A stretch of DNA of 64,000 nucleotides from Herbaspirillum sp. DW155. Its GTDB lineage: Bacteria > Pseudomonadota > Gammaproteobacteria > Burkholderiales > Burkholderiaceae_D. The stretch lies in NCBI RefSeq assembly GCF_037076565.1, contig NZ_AP029028.1, forward strand, positions 124,001 to 188,000, in the 5' to 3' direction. The position numbers and the translations under genes are program-made. Position 1 is the stretch's first letter, and every line of letters starts with the position of its first letter. This document shows positions 19,747 through 29,357 of this stretch, one piece after another. Under the pieces are notes generated by a model. It had not been told where the DNA came from, did not search any database, and saw nothing but the letters and a program-made list of their open reading frames with translations.

Positions 19747-21537
19747 TTGAACCGCATCAACCGGCGCGAGCGCCTGACAAGATTTCCCCTGCTGGTCGTA
19801 CTGGCGTTGCTGGCGCTGCTCGGCCTGCTGCTGGCCAAGGCCGCCCAGGCGGCGGACGATTACCTGCCACCCGAACAAGCCTTCCAGCTCAGCGGCCGCA
19901 TGGTCGATGGCCAGACCCTGGAGCTGAGCTATCGCATCGCTGATGGCTACTACATGTACCGGGACCGTTTCCACTTCAGCGCCGAGGGCGCTACGCTTGG
20001 CGAGCCCCGGTTTCCGGCGGGTAAACGCAAGTATGACGAAAACTTCCAGAAGGAAGTCGAAATCTACCACCAGTCGGTGACCGCGCGTATTCCGGTGAGC
20101 GGCGCAGTGAAGGATTTTGTCGTTTCGGCGGTTTCGCAAGGCTGCGCCGACAAGGGCTTGTGCTATCCACCGATGACCTTGAAGCTGCCCATGTCGGCCC
20201 AGGCCATCGGCCAGAGCGTGAGCCCGGCTGGTGCCGCTGGCGCGAGTCAGAGTGCAGGCGGCAGTGACATCGACGGCATCGCCGCCGTGCTCAAGGGCGG
20301 GCAGCTGTGGCGCATCCTGTCGCTGTTCTTCGTGTTGGGCATCGGCCTGGCGTTCACGCCTTGCGTGCTGCCGATGCTGCCCATCCTGTCGTCCATCATC
20401 GTTGGCCAGGCGCCGGCTGCGGGTGGCGGACGGGTCCGTAGCTTCCTCCTCTCGGTTGATTATTCGCTCGGCATGGCGCTGGTGTATACGGCACTGGGCG
20501 TGGTCGCTGGAATGTTGGGCGAAGGCTTGTCGGCCTATCTGCAGAATCCCTGGGTGCTGGGCGCCTTCGCGCTGTTGATGGCCGCACTGGCCTTGTCGAT
20601 GTTCGATCTCTACACGCTGCAAGTGCCCGCTGCGCTCCAGTCCAAATTATCCACAGCCTCCGGCGGCGGCAGTGGCAAATGGCTGGGCGTATTCCTGATG
20701 GGCGCGATCTCCGCACTGATCGTCGGCCCCTGCGTCGCTGCCCCGCTGGCGGGTGCGCTGCTCTATATCAGCCAGACCGGCAATGTGGTGCTGGGCGGTA
20801 GTGCGCTCTTTGCGATGGCGGCCGGCATGAGCGTGCCGCTGCTGCTGATCGGCGCTTCGGCGGGCGCGCTGCTGCCGCGCGCCGGGGCCTGGATGGATGC
20901 GGTCAAGCGCTTCTTTGGCGTCCTGATGCTGGGCACGGCGCTGTGGATGGTGTCGCCGGTGATCCCGGCCTGGCTGCAGGTGGCGGGCTGGGCAGCCCTG
21001 GGCATCGGCTATGGCGCCTTCCTGCTGTGGACGCGTCCGGCCGGATGGATGTCCCGCGCGCTCGGGCTGGCCGTGGTCACGTTGGGCTTGTTGCAGCTGG
21101 TCAGTGTCGTCACGGGCGGACGCGATCCGCTGGCGCCGCTGTCGCATCTGCGCGGGCAGTCCGCTGCGACCGGTGCTACCGACTTCGTGCGCATCCGCTC
21201 CAGTGCCGAGCTGGATGCAGCGCTGCAGCAGAACGCCGCCGGTGAGCGTCGCCCGGTCATGCTGGATTTCTATGCCGACTGGTGCGTGTCCTGCAAGGAG
21301 ATGGAACGGTTCACCTTCACCGACCCGCGCGTGAAGGAACGTTTCGGCCAGATGCTGCTGCTGCAGATCGATGTCACCGCCAACAATGCCGATGACCGCG
21401 CCATGTTGAAGCGCTTCAATCTCTTCGGTCCGCCGGGGATCATGTTCTTCGATGCCGATGGACGGGAACTGACGTCGCGCCGCGTGATCGGTTATCAGGA
21501 TGCCGACAAGTTCATTTCTACCCTGCAAAACCTGTAG
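19747..21537 (+). CDS. dsbD: Thiol:disulfide interchange protein DsbD
   Basis: DsbD carries electrons from cytoplasmic thioredoxin to periplasmic DsbC, DsbG and the cytochrome c pathway. The 596-residue protein has all three parts: a signal peptide ending AKAAQA, a periplasmic alpha domain with Cys133 and Cys139 (GCADKGLCYPP), a membrane beta domain starting FTPCVLPMLPIL (Cys206) with eight or so membrane segments, and a C-terminal thioredoxin-like gamma domain with DWCVSC (Cys513, Cys516). The start is a TTG at 19747 after ACGAGGAA; no ATG is available before the signal peptide. The System II cytochrome genes at 31-35 kb are likely clients. Confidence 0.96.
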   Translation: MNRINRRERLTRFPLLVVLALLALLGLLLAKAAQAADDYLPPEQAFQLSGRMVDGQTLELSYRIADGYYMYRDRFHFSAEGATLGEPRFPAGKRKYDENFQKEVEIYHQSVTARIPVSGAVKDFVVSAVSQGCADKGLCYPPMTLKLPMSAQAIGQSVSPAGAAGASQSAGGSDIDGIAAVLKGGQLWRILSLFFVLGIGLAFTPCVLPMLPILSSIIVGQAPAAGGGRVRSFLLSVDYSLGMALVYTALGVVAGMLGEGLSAYLQNPWVLGAFALLMAALALSMFDLYTLQVPAALQSKLSTASGGGSGKWLGVFLMGAISALIVGPCVAAPLAGALLYISQTGNVVLGGSALFAMAAGMSVPLLLIGASAGALLPRAGAWMDAVKRFFGVLMLGTALWMVSPVIPAWLQVAGWAALGIGYGAFLLWTRPAGWMSRALGLAVVTLGLLQLVSVVTGGRDPLAPLSHLRGQSAATGATDFVRIRSSAELDAALQQNAAGERRPVMLDFYADWCVSCKEMERFTFTDPRVKERFGQMLLLQIDVTANNADDRAMLKRFNLFGPPGIMFFDADGRELTSRRVIGYQDADKFISTLQNL

Positions 21538-21580
21538 TTTCCTCATGTCCCAAGGTAATTTGAAAAGCACTTTATAGTCG

Positions 21581-21609
21581 TTGGCCCGAGGCTGGCCCCG
21601 CGTTATAGT
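21581..21609 (+). promoter_or_regulatory. Promoter of the peroxiredoxin gene
   Basis: TTGGCC (21581-21586), 17 bases, then TATAGT (21604-21609) lie 40 bases before the ATG. The octamer TTATAGTC is present twice, at 21572-21579 and 21603-21610, 31 bases apart, so the -10 region is part of a direct repeat that could also bind a regulator. Confidence 0.5.
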
Positions 21610-21648
21610 CAGCCTTCTGTTTTCATTCTGTCCACCAAGGAGACCACC

Positions 21649-22287
21649 ATGACGTTGCGCCTGGGCGATACCGCACCGGATTTCGAGCAAGAATCCTCGA
21701 TCGGCAAGATCAAATTCCACGACTGGGCGGGTGACTCCTGGGTCGTGCTGTTCTCGCACCCGGCCGACTTCACGCCGGTCTGCACCACCGAGCTGGGGCT
21801 GACGGCCAAGCTCAAGCCCGAATTCGACAAGCGCAACGTCAAGGCCATCGCCCTGTCGGTGGATGGTGCCGAGGCCCACAACCAGTGGATCAAGGACATC
21901 GAGGAAACCCAGCAGACCGTGGTCGGCTTCCCCATCGTGGCTGATGTGGACAAGAAGGTCGCGGGCCTCTACGACATGATCCACCCCAACCAGTCCGAAA
22001 CCGCGACGGTGCGTTCGCTCTTCATCATCGATCCGAAGAAGAAGGTGCGCCTCATCATCACCTACCCGATGAGCACCGGCCGCAACTTCGACGAAGTGCT
22101 GCGCGTCATCGATGCCCTGCAACTGACCGACGGTTATACCGTGGCCACGCCGGGCAACTGGAAGGATGGCGATGACGTCATCATCCCGCTGTCGATCAAG
22201 GATGAGGAAACCATCAAGCAGAAATATCCCAAGGGCTACAAGGCACCGCGTCCTTACCTGCGCATCACGCCGCAACCGAACAAGTAA
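21649..22287 (+). CDS. 1-Cys peroxiredoxin (Prx6 type)
   Basis: This cytosolic peroxidase reduces hydrogen peroxide and organic peroxides. The 212-residue protein has the active-site motif HPADFTPVCTTE with the peroxidatic Cys45, and no second conserved cysteine near residue 165, which places it in the Prx6 (LsfA-like) group rather than the AhpC group. The long C-terminal domain with NWKDGDDVIIPLSIKDEE is characteristic. It stands alone, with its own promoter and a strong terminator. The electron donor is unknown. Confidence 0.93.
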   Translation: MTLRLGDTAPDFEQESSIGKIKFHDWAGDSWVVLFSHPADFTPVCTTELGLTAKLKPEFDKRNVKAIALSVDGAEAHNQWIKDIEETQQTVVGFPIVADVDKKVAGLYDMIHPNQSETATVRSLFIIDPKKKVRLIITYPMSTGRNFDEVLRVIDALQLTDGYTVATPGNWKDGDDVIIPLSIKDEETIKQKYPKGYKAPRPYLRITPQPNK

Positions 22288-22309
22288 TCCTTGCGTCGGA
22301 ACCGATCAG

Positions 22310-22336
22310 AAAGCGCTCCTGCGGGAGCGCTTTTTG
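22310..22336 (+). terminator. Terminator after the peroxiredoxin gene
   Basis: AAAGCGCTCC (22310-22319) pairs with GGAGCGCTTT (22324-22333) around TGCG, followed by further T. It lies between convergent genes; the left flank is not A-rich beyond the stem, so it serves mainly the + strand. Confidence 0.88.
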
Positions 22337-22343
22337 TTTGCCT

Positions 22344-23288
22344 TCAGACGGCTGGCGTCACCGTGCGTGCGAAACCGTCCACGAACAGCCGGGCCACTGG
22401 CGAGAGCAAGGTGCCGCGTCGCGTCACCAGCTGGTAGGGCTCGCTGCGGGTATGCAGTGTCAGGGGCAGGATGCGTGTCATGCCAAAGCGCGTACAGAAC
22501 TGCGCCACGTCCACCGACAGCAGCGCCACGAAGTGCGGATTCTTCTGCAGCAGTGACAAGGTGGTGAAGGCCGAGGTGGTTTCCATCAGGTGCAGCGGGA
22601 AGCGCAGGTCGGCATCGTGGAATTCGCGCTCCAGCGTAACCCGCATGGGCATGTTGGCCGAATAGACCACCCAGCGCGAATCGGCCAGGTCGGCCAGTTG
22701 CAGGCTCTGCGCCCCGGCCAGCGGATGCTGCACGCTGGCCACCACGGCCAGCTCTTCCTCATGGATGTTGAAGGCGTCATAGAGGTCCGGGCGCTGGCTG
22801 ATGCTGGTGCGGCAGATCGCCAGATCCAGCCGGCCCTGGTCGAGCAGGCGCAGCAGGCGCGCGCTGGTGTCTTCGACGATTTCCACCGACAGGGCCGGGT
22901 GCGTCTCCAGCAATTGCGTGAGCGCATCGGTCAAGAGTGGCACCGCGCCCATGATGGTGCCCACCGACAGCCGTCCACCGTGGCCTTGCATGATGGATAA
23001 CATTTCTTCACGCAGGTGGGTCAGGTCGGTCTGGATCAGCCGTGCATAGCGGATCACGCAATGGCCCAGTTCGGTCGGCTCCAGTCCGCGATTGGTGCGG
23101 GTGAACAATTGTGCGCCCAGGGTGCTCTCGATTTCCTGCAAGGCCTTGCTGGCGCCCGGCTGGGTGAGGGCGACCTGTTCGGCCGCCTTGAGCAGGGAAC
23201 CGTGGTCGGACAGGGCGATGAGCAGGCGCAACTGGCGCAGGTGCAGGCGCGAAGTGATGGAAGCCAGCGAAGGCAGGGTGTTGTGCAT
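22344..23288 (-). CDS. LysR-family transcriptional regulator
   Basis: The 314-residue protein has a LysR-type winged helix near residues 15-75 (LRQLRLLIALSDHGSLLKAAEQV, then TQPGASKALQEIE and LFTRTNRGLEPTELG) and a substrate-binding-like effector domain from about residue 100. It is divergent from the iron alcohol dehydrogenase gene at 23511 across a 222-base spacer, the usual arrangement for a LysR regulator and its target. The effector is unknown. Similar sequences are often labelled GbpR or galactose-binding-protein regulators, but I cannot confirm this. Confidence 0.9.
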   Translation of the reverse strand: MHNTLPSLASITSRLHLRQLRLLIALSDHGSLLKAAEQVALTQPGASKALQEIESTLGAQLFTRTNRGLEPTELGHCVIRYARLIQTDLTHLREEMLSIMQGHGGRLSVGTIMGAVPLLTDALTQLLETHPALSVEIVEDTSARLLRLLDQGRLDLAICRTSISQRPDLYDAFNIHEEELAVVASVQHPLAGAQSLQLADLADSRWVVYSANMPMRVTLEREFHDADLRFPLHLMETTSAFTTLSLLQKNPHFVALLSVDVAQFCTRFGMTRILPLTLHTRSEPYQLVTRRGTLLSPVARLFVDGFARTVTPAV

Positions 23289-23322
23289 GGCAATCGTCCT
23301 TGAAGAAGCGCTTAGTATGAGC

Positions 23323-23343
23323 GTTGGTTATACCCATATCAAC
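23323..23343. promoter_or_regulatory. Possible LysR binding site
   Basis: An imperfect dyad GTTG-N13-CAAC with an inner TAT and ATA lies 35 bases upstream of the regulator start and 168 bases before the divergent dehydrogenase. LysR regulators bind dyads with a T-N11-A core, and this fits in size and place. It is weak evidence on its own. Confidence 0.35.
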
Positions 23344-23510
23344 AGCTCTCATTAGCCAAGGGGCCCGCGATGGCTTAGAGTCTGGCTTTCAAAAACTGGA
23401 CGCGGCTGCGAAAATGCCGCTCTGGCGACTTCCGGAAGATGCCCGCCGGGAGCGGACGCAGTGGAGACGTCTATAAATCAAGGCTATGTAACGGCACGCT
23501 AGACAAGCTA

Positions 23511-24650
23511 ATGGCACTCATCAACTACATCACCCAGGTCCAGTTCGACTATGGCGCGCTGGCCCTGCTGCAGCAGGAATGCGACCGCCTGGGCATCAGC
23601 CGGCCGCTGGTGGTGACCGACATGGGCATCCGCAACGCCGGCCTGCTGGACAAGGTGTTGGCCCAGTTGACGCAGGGCGCCAGCGCCGTGGTCTATGACC
23701 AGACCCCGCCCAACCCCAACGAGGCAGCGGTACGCGCAGCCGTGGCGCTGTTTCGTGCGCATGGCTGCGATGGCATCGTGGCCGTTGGTGGCGGTTCCTC
23801 CATCGACCTGGCCAAGGGCGTGGCCGTGTGCGGCACGCATGAGGGGCCGCTGAAGTCCTTCGCGCTGATCGAAGGCGGTCTGACCAACATTACCGCCAGG
23901 ACCGCCCCGGTGATCGCCATCCCGACTACGGCCGGCACCGGCAGCGAAGTCGGCCGCGGCGCCATCCTGATCCTCGATGATGGCCGCAAGGTCGGCATCA
24001 TCTCGCCGCATCTGGTGCCCAGGATGGCCATCTGCGACCCCGAACTGACCCTAGGCCTGCCGCCGCTGATGACGGCTGCCACCGGCATGGATGCCATCGC
24101 ACATTGCCTGGAAACCTTCATGGCCCCCGCTTTCAACCCGCCCGCGGATGGCATCGCCCTGGACGGCCTGTGGCGCGCCTGGGCGCACATCGAGCGCGCC
24201 ACCCGCGAACCCGGCGACCGCGAGGCGCGGCTGAACATGATGAGCGCCTCCATGCAGGGCGCCATGGCCTTCCAGAAGGGACTCGGTTGCGTGCACAGCC
24301 TGTCGCATGCGCTGGGCGGCCTCAATCCCCGGCTGCACCACGGCACCCTCAACGCCATCTTCCTGCCGGCCATCATCGCCTTCAACGAAAGCGCGCCCAG
24401 CATGGTCAAGGACAACAAGATGGCGCGCATGGCCCACGCCATGGGCCTGGCCAGCGGCGCCGAGATCGGCCCGGCGATCCGCGACATGAGCCGCCGCCTG
24501 GGCTTGCCCGCAGGGCTGGCCGAACTGGGCGTGAGCCCGGACTGGTTCCCCCGGATCATCCAGGGCGCCCTGGCCGACCACAGCCACAAGACCAATCCGC
24601 GCGAAGCCTCGGAACAGGATTACCTGCACATGCTGCAGCAATCCATGTGA
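23511..24650 (+). CDS. Iron-containing alcohol dehydrogenase
   Basis: A group III NAD(P)-dependent alcohol dehydrogenase of 379 residues. The nucleotide-binding loop GGGSSIDLAKG and PTTAGTGSEVGRGAIL are present, and metal ligands are visible as Asp194 and His198 (GMDAIAH), His262/His266 and His276/His277. The frame is open from 23439, but MALINYITQVQFDYG at 23511 matches the family start; neither candidate has a strong ribosome binding site. It precedes the 2,5-dioxovalerate dehydrogenase by 139 bases and probably supplies or consumes an aldehyde for it. The substrate could be a hydroxy acid; this is inference. Confidence 0.88.
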   Translation: MALINYITQVQFDYGALALLQQECDRLGISRPLVVTDMGIRNAGLLDKVLAQLTQGASAVVYDQTPPNPNEAAVRAAVALFRAHGCDGIVAVGGGSSIDLAKGVAVCGTHEGPLKSFALIEGGLTNITARTAPVIAIPTTAGTGSEVGRGAILILDDGRKVGIISPHLVPRMAICDPELTLGLPPLMTAATGMDAIAHCLETFMAPAFNPPADGIALDGLWRAWAHIERATREPGDREARLNMMSASMQGAMAFQKGLGCVHSLSHALGGLNPRLHHGTLNAIFLPAIIAFNESAPSMVKDNKMARMAHAMGLASGAEIGPAIRDMSRRLGLPAGLAELGVSPDWFPRIIQGALADHSHKTNPREASEQDYLHMLQQSM

Positions 24651-24789
24651 TGGCCGACAATGAACAGCGCGGGCAGGCCGGAACCGGCCTGTCCGCATGT
24701 CCCCCTCAGCTGCTTCCGCCATGCGCGGGCGCGGTTTTCTTGCCTGACCCGGCCACGGGCGGCATCAACGACACCAGCAGGAGCACAAC

Positions 24790-26379
24790 GTGAGCTACAA
24801 GATCCTTGGACACAACTACATCGGCGGCCAGCGCAGCGGCCAGGGCGACGTCGCCCTGCACAGCGTGGACGCAACCACCGGCGCTCTCTTCGAGACACCC
24901 TTCCTGACCGCCACCGAGAAGGAAGTCGCGGCCGCCGTGGAAGCCGCCGAGAAGGCCTATCCCCTCTACCGCGCCATCCCGGCCGAGCAGCGCGCGCTGT
25001 TCCTGGAAGCCATCGCTGACGAGATCGACGCCCTGGGCGACGACTTCCTCGCCGCCGTGGCCCGCGAAACCGCCCTGCCGGCCACCCCGCGCCTGGCCGG
25101 CGAGCGCGCCCGCACCAGCGGCCAGATGCGCCTGTTCGCCAAGGTCGTGCGCCGTGGCGACTTCTACGGTGCCCGCATCGATACCGCCCTGCCGCAGCGC
25201 CAGCCGCTGCCGCGTCCGGACATCCGCCAGTACAAGATCGGCGTGGGTCCGGTGGCTGTCTTCGGCGCCAGCAACTTCCCGCTGGCCTTCTCGGTGGCCG
25301 GTGGCGATACCGCTGCTGCCCTGGCGGCCGGCTGCCCGGTGGTGTTCAAGGCCCACAGCGGCCACCTGGTCACCTCCGAACTGGTGGCTGATGCCATCGA
25401 ACGCGCCGTCAAGAAGACCGGCATGCCGGCCGGCACCTTCAACATGGTCTACGGTGACCGCGTGGGCGCCCAGCTGGTCAAGAGCGCCGGCATCCAGGCC
25501 GTCGGCTTCACCGGCTCGCTGCGCGGTGGCCGCGCCCTGTGCGACATGGCGGCAGCCCGTCCGCAGCCGATCCCGGTGTTTGCCGAGATGTCCAGCATCA
25601 ACCCCATCATCCTGATGTCCGAAGCGCTGAAGGTGCGCGGTGACGCCATCGCCAAGGACCTGGCCGGCTCCGTCACGGTCGGCGTGGGCCAGCTGTGCAC
25701 CAGCCCCGGTCTGCTGCTGGGCGTGCGTTCGCCGGAACTGACCGCCTTCATCGAGAAGCTGTCGGCCGCCTTCGGCGGCACCAGTCCGGCCACCATGCTC
25801 AACAGCGGCGGCCTGACCCACTACAACGGTGGCGTGGCGCGCCTGACCCAGCTGCCGGGCGTGAAGGTCATCGCCACCGGCGGCACCAGCTACACCCAGG
25901 CCGTACCGCACCTGTTCAAGGCCGATGCCGCCCTGCTGTTCTCCAAGGAAGCGCCGCTGGAAGAAGAAGTCTTCGGCCCCTCCACCGTCATCGTCGAGCT
26001 GGAAAGCCGTGAACAACTGCTGGACTTCGCCGCCAAGATGAACGGCCAGCTGACTGCCACCTTGCAAGCCGAGATCGCTGACCTGCAAGGCAACCAGGAC
26101 CTGATCGCGATCCTCGAACAGAAGGCCGGCCGCCTGCTGCTGAACGGCTTCCCGACCGGTGTCGAGGTGTGCGATGCGATGGTCCACGGCGGCCCGTATC
26201 CGGCTACTTCCGACGCGCGTGGCACCTCGGTGGGCACGCTGGCCATCGAGCGCTTCCTGCGCCCGGTGTGCTACCAGAACTACCCGGACGCGATGCTGCC
26301 GGCCGCGCTGCAGAACGCCAATCCGCTGGGCCTGATGCGCCTGGTCGATGGCGAACAGACGCGCGCCACCATCGGATAA
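24790..26379 (+). CDS. 2,5-dioxovalerate (alpha-ketoglutarate semialdehyde) dehydrogenase
   Basis: This aldehyde dehydrogenase oxidises 2,5-dioxopentanoate to 2-oxoglutarate with NADP(+), the last step of sugar acid and hydroxyproline breakdown. The 529-residue sequence matches the KGSADH group rather than classical aldehyde dehydrogenases: the N-terminal motif YIGGQRS, VGPVAVFGASNFPLAFSVAGGD, catalytic Glu266 in FAEMSSINP and catalytic Cys303 in GQLCTSPG, and the C-terminal GGPYPATSDARGTSVG. The start is a GTG at 24790 after AGCAGGAGC. It lies downstream of the iron alcohol dehydrogenase and ends before a strong terminator. No sugar-acid dehydratase is seen in the window. Confidence 0.88.
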   Translation: MSYKILGHNYIGGQRSGQGDVALHSVDATTGALFETPFLTATEKEVAAAVEAAEKAYPLYRAIPAEQRALFLEAIADEIDALGDDFLAAVARETALPATPRLAGERARTSGQMRLFAKVVRRGDFYGARIDTALPQRQPLPRPDIRQYKIGVGPVAVFGASNFPLAFSVAGGDTAAALAAGCPVVFKAHSGHLVTSELVADAIERAVKKTGMPAGTFNMVYGDRVGAQLVKSAGIQAVGFTGSLRGGRALCDMAAARPQPIPVFAEMSSINPIILMSEALKVRGDAIAKDLAGSVTVGVGQLCTSPGLLLGVRSPELTAFIEKLSAAFGGTSPATMLNSGGLTHYNGGVARLTQLPGVKVIATGGTSYTQAVPHLFKADAALLFSKEAPLEEEVFGPSTVIVELESREQLLDFAAKMNGQLTATLQAEIADLQGNQDLIAILEQKAGRLLLNGFPTGVEVCDAMVHGGPYPATSDARGTSVGTLAIERFLRPVCYQNYPDAMLPAALQNANPLGLMRLVDGEQTRATIG

Positions 26380-26431
26380 GACTTGATCCGTCTTTGAGCA
26401 GGAGGTCCGATGTGGATCGGACCATGTTCGA

Positions 26432-26463
26432 CGCATCCCGGGTAACCGGGGTGCGTTTTTTTT
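26432..26463 (+). terminator. Terminator after the semialdehyde dehydrogenase gene
   Basis: CGCATCCCGG (26432-26441) pairs with CCGGGGTGCG (26446-26455, one G-U) around GTAA, followed by eight T. It closes the dehydrogenase pair, 52 bases after the stop. Confidence 0.88.
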
Positions 26464-26480
26464 CGGCGCTGCGCGGGGGA

Positions 26481-26942
26481 TCAGGTGCGGCGCGTCACCT
26501 GTGGACGCATGCCCACGCCCAGGCGGTTCCAGGCATTGATGATGGCCACGGCGAAGCTCAGGTGGGCGATCTCGGCATCGCTGAAGTGCTGCTGCAAGCG
26601 GGCGAAGGCGGCGTCCTCCTGGTCGGCATCCTGCTGGTGCAGGTGGGTCAGGCGCTCGGCCCAGTTCAGCGCGGCACGTTCGGCCTCGCTGAAGAAGGGG
26701 ATCTCGCGCCAGGCCGCCAGGGTGTTCAGACGCTGCTGGTCTTCACCCTTCTGCAGCAGGTCATGCGCATGCATGTCGACGCAGAAGGCGCACCCGTTCA
26801 GTTGCGAGATGCGCAAAAAGACCAGTTCCACCAGCCTGGGATCGACGCCGCTCTGGTGTACCGCTTCGCTGGCCTTGATGAGGGCGTTGTAGGCGGGGGC
26901 GGCCAGCCGGGCGTAGGGCAGGCGTTGCTTGAAGTCGGACAT
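26481..26942 (-). CDS. AhpD-like carboxymuconolactone decarboxylase family protein (ECF41 target)
   Basis: The 153-residue protein is an all-helical AhpD-like enzyme with the redox motif Cys51-x-x-Cys54 and His58 (GCAFCVDMHAHD), so it probably acts as a peroxidase or thiol oxidoreductase. It lies directly downstream of the ECF41 sigma factor gene and is preceded by a perfect ECF41-type promoter (27001-27027), 58 bases before its start. ECF41 sigma factors are known to control exactly this kind of gene. The start has GGAGAA at the right distance. Substrate unknown. Confidence 0.9.
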   Translation of the reverse strand: MSDFKQRLPYARLAAPAYNALIKASEAVHQSGVDPRLVELVFLRISQLNGCAFCVDMHAHDLLQKGEDQQRLNTLAAWREIPFFSEAERAALNWAERLTHLHQQDADQEDAAFARLQQHFSDAEIAHLSFAVAIINAWNRLGVGMRPQVTRRT

Positions 26943-27000
26943 GGGAATTCTCCATCGGGATAAGGTGACAACGGCGCCAATCGCCGGTGTTCCCCTACCA

Positions 27001-27027
27001 GACGGGGTGGGCTCTCCCGTTGTGACA
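27001..27027 (-). promoter_or_regulatory. ECF41 sigma factor promoter
   Basis: Read on the - strand, TGTCACA (27027-27021), 16 bases, then CGTC (27004-27001). This is an exact match to the reported ECF41 promoter TGTCACA-N16-CGTC. It faces the AhpD-like gene, and starts 37 bases after the end of the sigma factor gene, so the AhpD-like gene can be switched on separately from the sigma gene. Confidence 0.85.
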
Positions 27028-27064
27028 GTTTTGATGAAAAAGAAGTGAAGAAATCTGAAAAATC

Positions 27065-28024
27065 TCAGCGGTCCTTGTTTTGCTGTGCGATGGATGCCAG
27101 CTTGTCCGGGTTGCGCACCACGTAGATGGCGTGGATGCGGCTGCCATCCGTTTCCAGCACCTGGGCCGATTCCAGCGCGCCATCGACATAGCGCAGCAGG
27201 CCCGGGCTGCCGTTGATCCAGGCTGCACGATAGACGATGCGCCGGACGAAGCGGCGCACGTTGGCGTAGTACAGCCAGGAGATGCGTTCGCCGCCGGCCA
27301 GTGGATGAGGGAAGGAGGCCACCTTGCCGCCGCCGTCGCCGATCAGGCGCGCATCCTCGGCCAGCAGGCCCAGCATGGCCTCGCGCTGCCCGCTTTGGAC
27401 GGCTTGCCGGAATTTGTCCAGCAGCAGCGCGTGGGTTTCGCGCGTCACGGGGCTGGAGGCTGCGCGGTTTGATTTCTGGCTTGCATCGGTATCCTGGCGC
27501 GCCAGCCGCTGGCGGGCACGATGCACCAGCTGGCGGCAGTTCGCCTCGGACTTTTGCAGGATCGCCGCGATGTCGGGATAGTCGTTGTCGAAAACTTCAC
27601 GCAGCAGGAAGGCGGCGCGTTCCTCGGGCTTCAGGCGCTCCAGCAGCAGGAGGTAGGCGAAGGAAACGTCACTTCGCTGTTCCAGCAGGGCTTCCGGGGA
27701 GGGGGTGAGCTGCGTCTGGCCGTAGAGGTCGATGTCGGGGCCGGGCTCGGCCAGGCCCACCAGCGGCTCGGGCAGCCAGTGGCCGACGTAGTGCTGGCGC
27801 TCCTGCTGCAGCTGGCGCAGGCGGTCGATGCACAGCCGCGTGACTACCGTGACCAGCCAGGCTTCGGCTGAATCCAGCACCGACTTGTCCTGGGCGTGCC
27901 AGCGCAGCCAGGCATCCTGCAGGACGTCTTCCGCATCGCTGCGCGAGGCCAGCATGCGGTAGGCCACGCCGAACAGGCGCGGCCGGTGCTGCGTGAACAG
28001 GGCGAGCGCGGGATCGTCCGTCAT
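27065..28024 (-). CDS. ECF41-family RNA polymerase sigma factor (SigJ-like)
   Basis: The 319-residue protein has sigma region 2 (residues about 10-75, PRLFGVAYRMLASRSDAEDVLQDAWLRW) and region 4 (about 115-175), followed by a SnoaL/NTF2-like C-terminal domain. This C-terminal extension replaces an anti-sigma factor and autoregulates the protein. The three ECF41 marks are visible: WLPEP at residues 83-87, DGGGK near residue 230 and NPDKL at 305-309. It starts 21 bases downstream of hemB on the same strand and may share its transcript. Its likely target is the next gene, behind the ECF41 promoter at 27001-27027. The inducing signal is not known for the family. Confidence 0.93.
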   Translation of the reverse strand: MTDDPALALFTQHRPRLFGVAYRMLASRSDAEDVLQDAWLRWHAQDKSVLDSAEAWLVTVVTRLCIDRLRQLQQERQHYVGHWLPEPLVGLAEPGPDIDLYGQTQLTPSPEALLEQRSDVSFAYLLLLERLKPEERAAFLLREVFDNDYPDIAAILQKSEANCRQLVHRARQRLARQDTDASQKSNRAASSPVTRETHALLLDKFRQAVQSGQREAMLGLLAEDARLIGDGGGKVASFPHPLAGGERISWLYYANVRRFVRRIVYRAAWINGSPGLLRYVDGALESAQVLETDGSRIHAIYVVRNPDKLASIAQQNKDR

Positions 28025-28045
28025 CGGCCTGGGCAGCGGCGGGGA

Positions 28046-29068
<1,023 letters not shown>

Positions 29069-29276
29069 TCAGCTTTCAAAAAATTAGATGTTATTTGAGG
29101 CGATCTTGGAATTATTTCGAGACAAATATCGCTATCTTCGGAGATTTGATTCCTTTGATTGCGAATCCGCCCAAATTTCCATGACTTACTTTATCTTGGC
29201 GGCAGGTGATTTTTTCACCTCCCGCTTCCCCTTCCCTCCCTGAGCGGGGCTGATCGCGCAAGCGAAAGGCGTTCTG

Positions 29277-29311
29277 CCCCGGAGAATATCCCTGTTCTCC
29301 GGGGTTTTTTT
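29277..29311 (+). terminator. Orphan + strand terminator upstream of hemB
   Basis: CCCCGGAGAA (29277-29286) pairs with TTCTCCGGGG (29295-29304) around an 8-base loop, followed by seven T. It is a strong terminator for the + strand, but both flanking genes (hemB and engB) are on the - strand, and the - strand side has no T-tract. The 292-base gap also holds a second stem, AGGTGA with TCACCT, near 29205-29221. A small RNA on the + strand ending here is possible. Confidence 0.75.
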
Positions 29312-29357
29312 ATTCATGCGTTGTACTCCGTCTGGAAGGTTCTTGCCTTGTCGGCGA

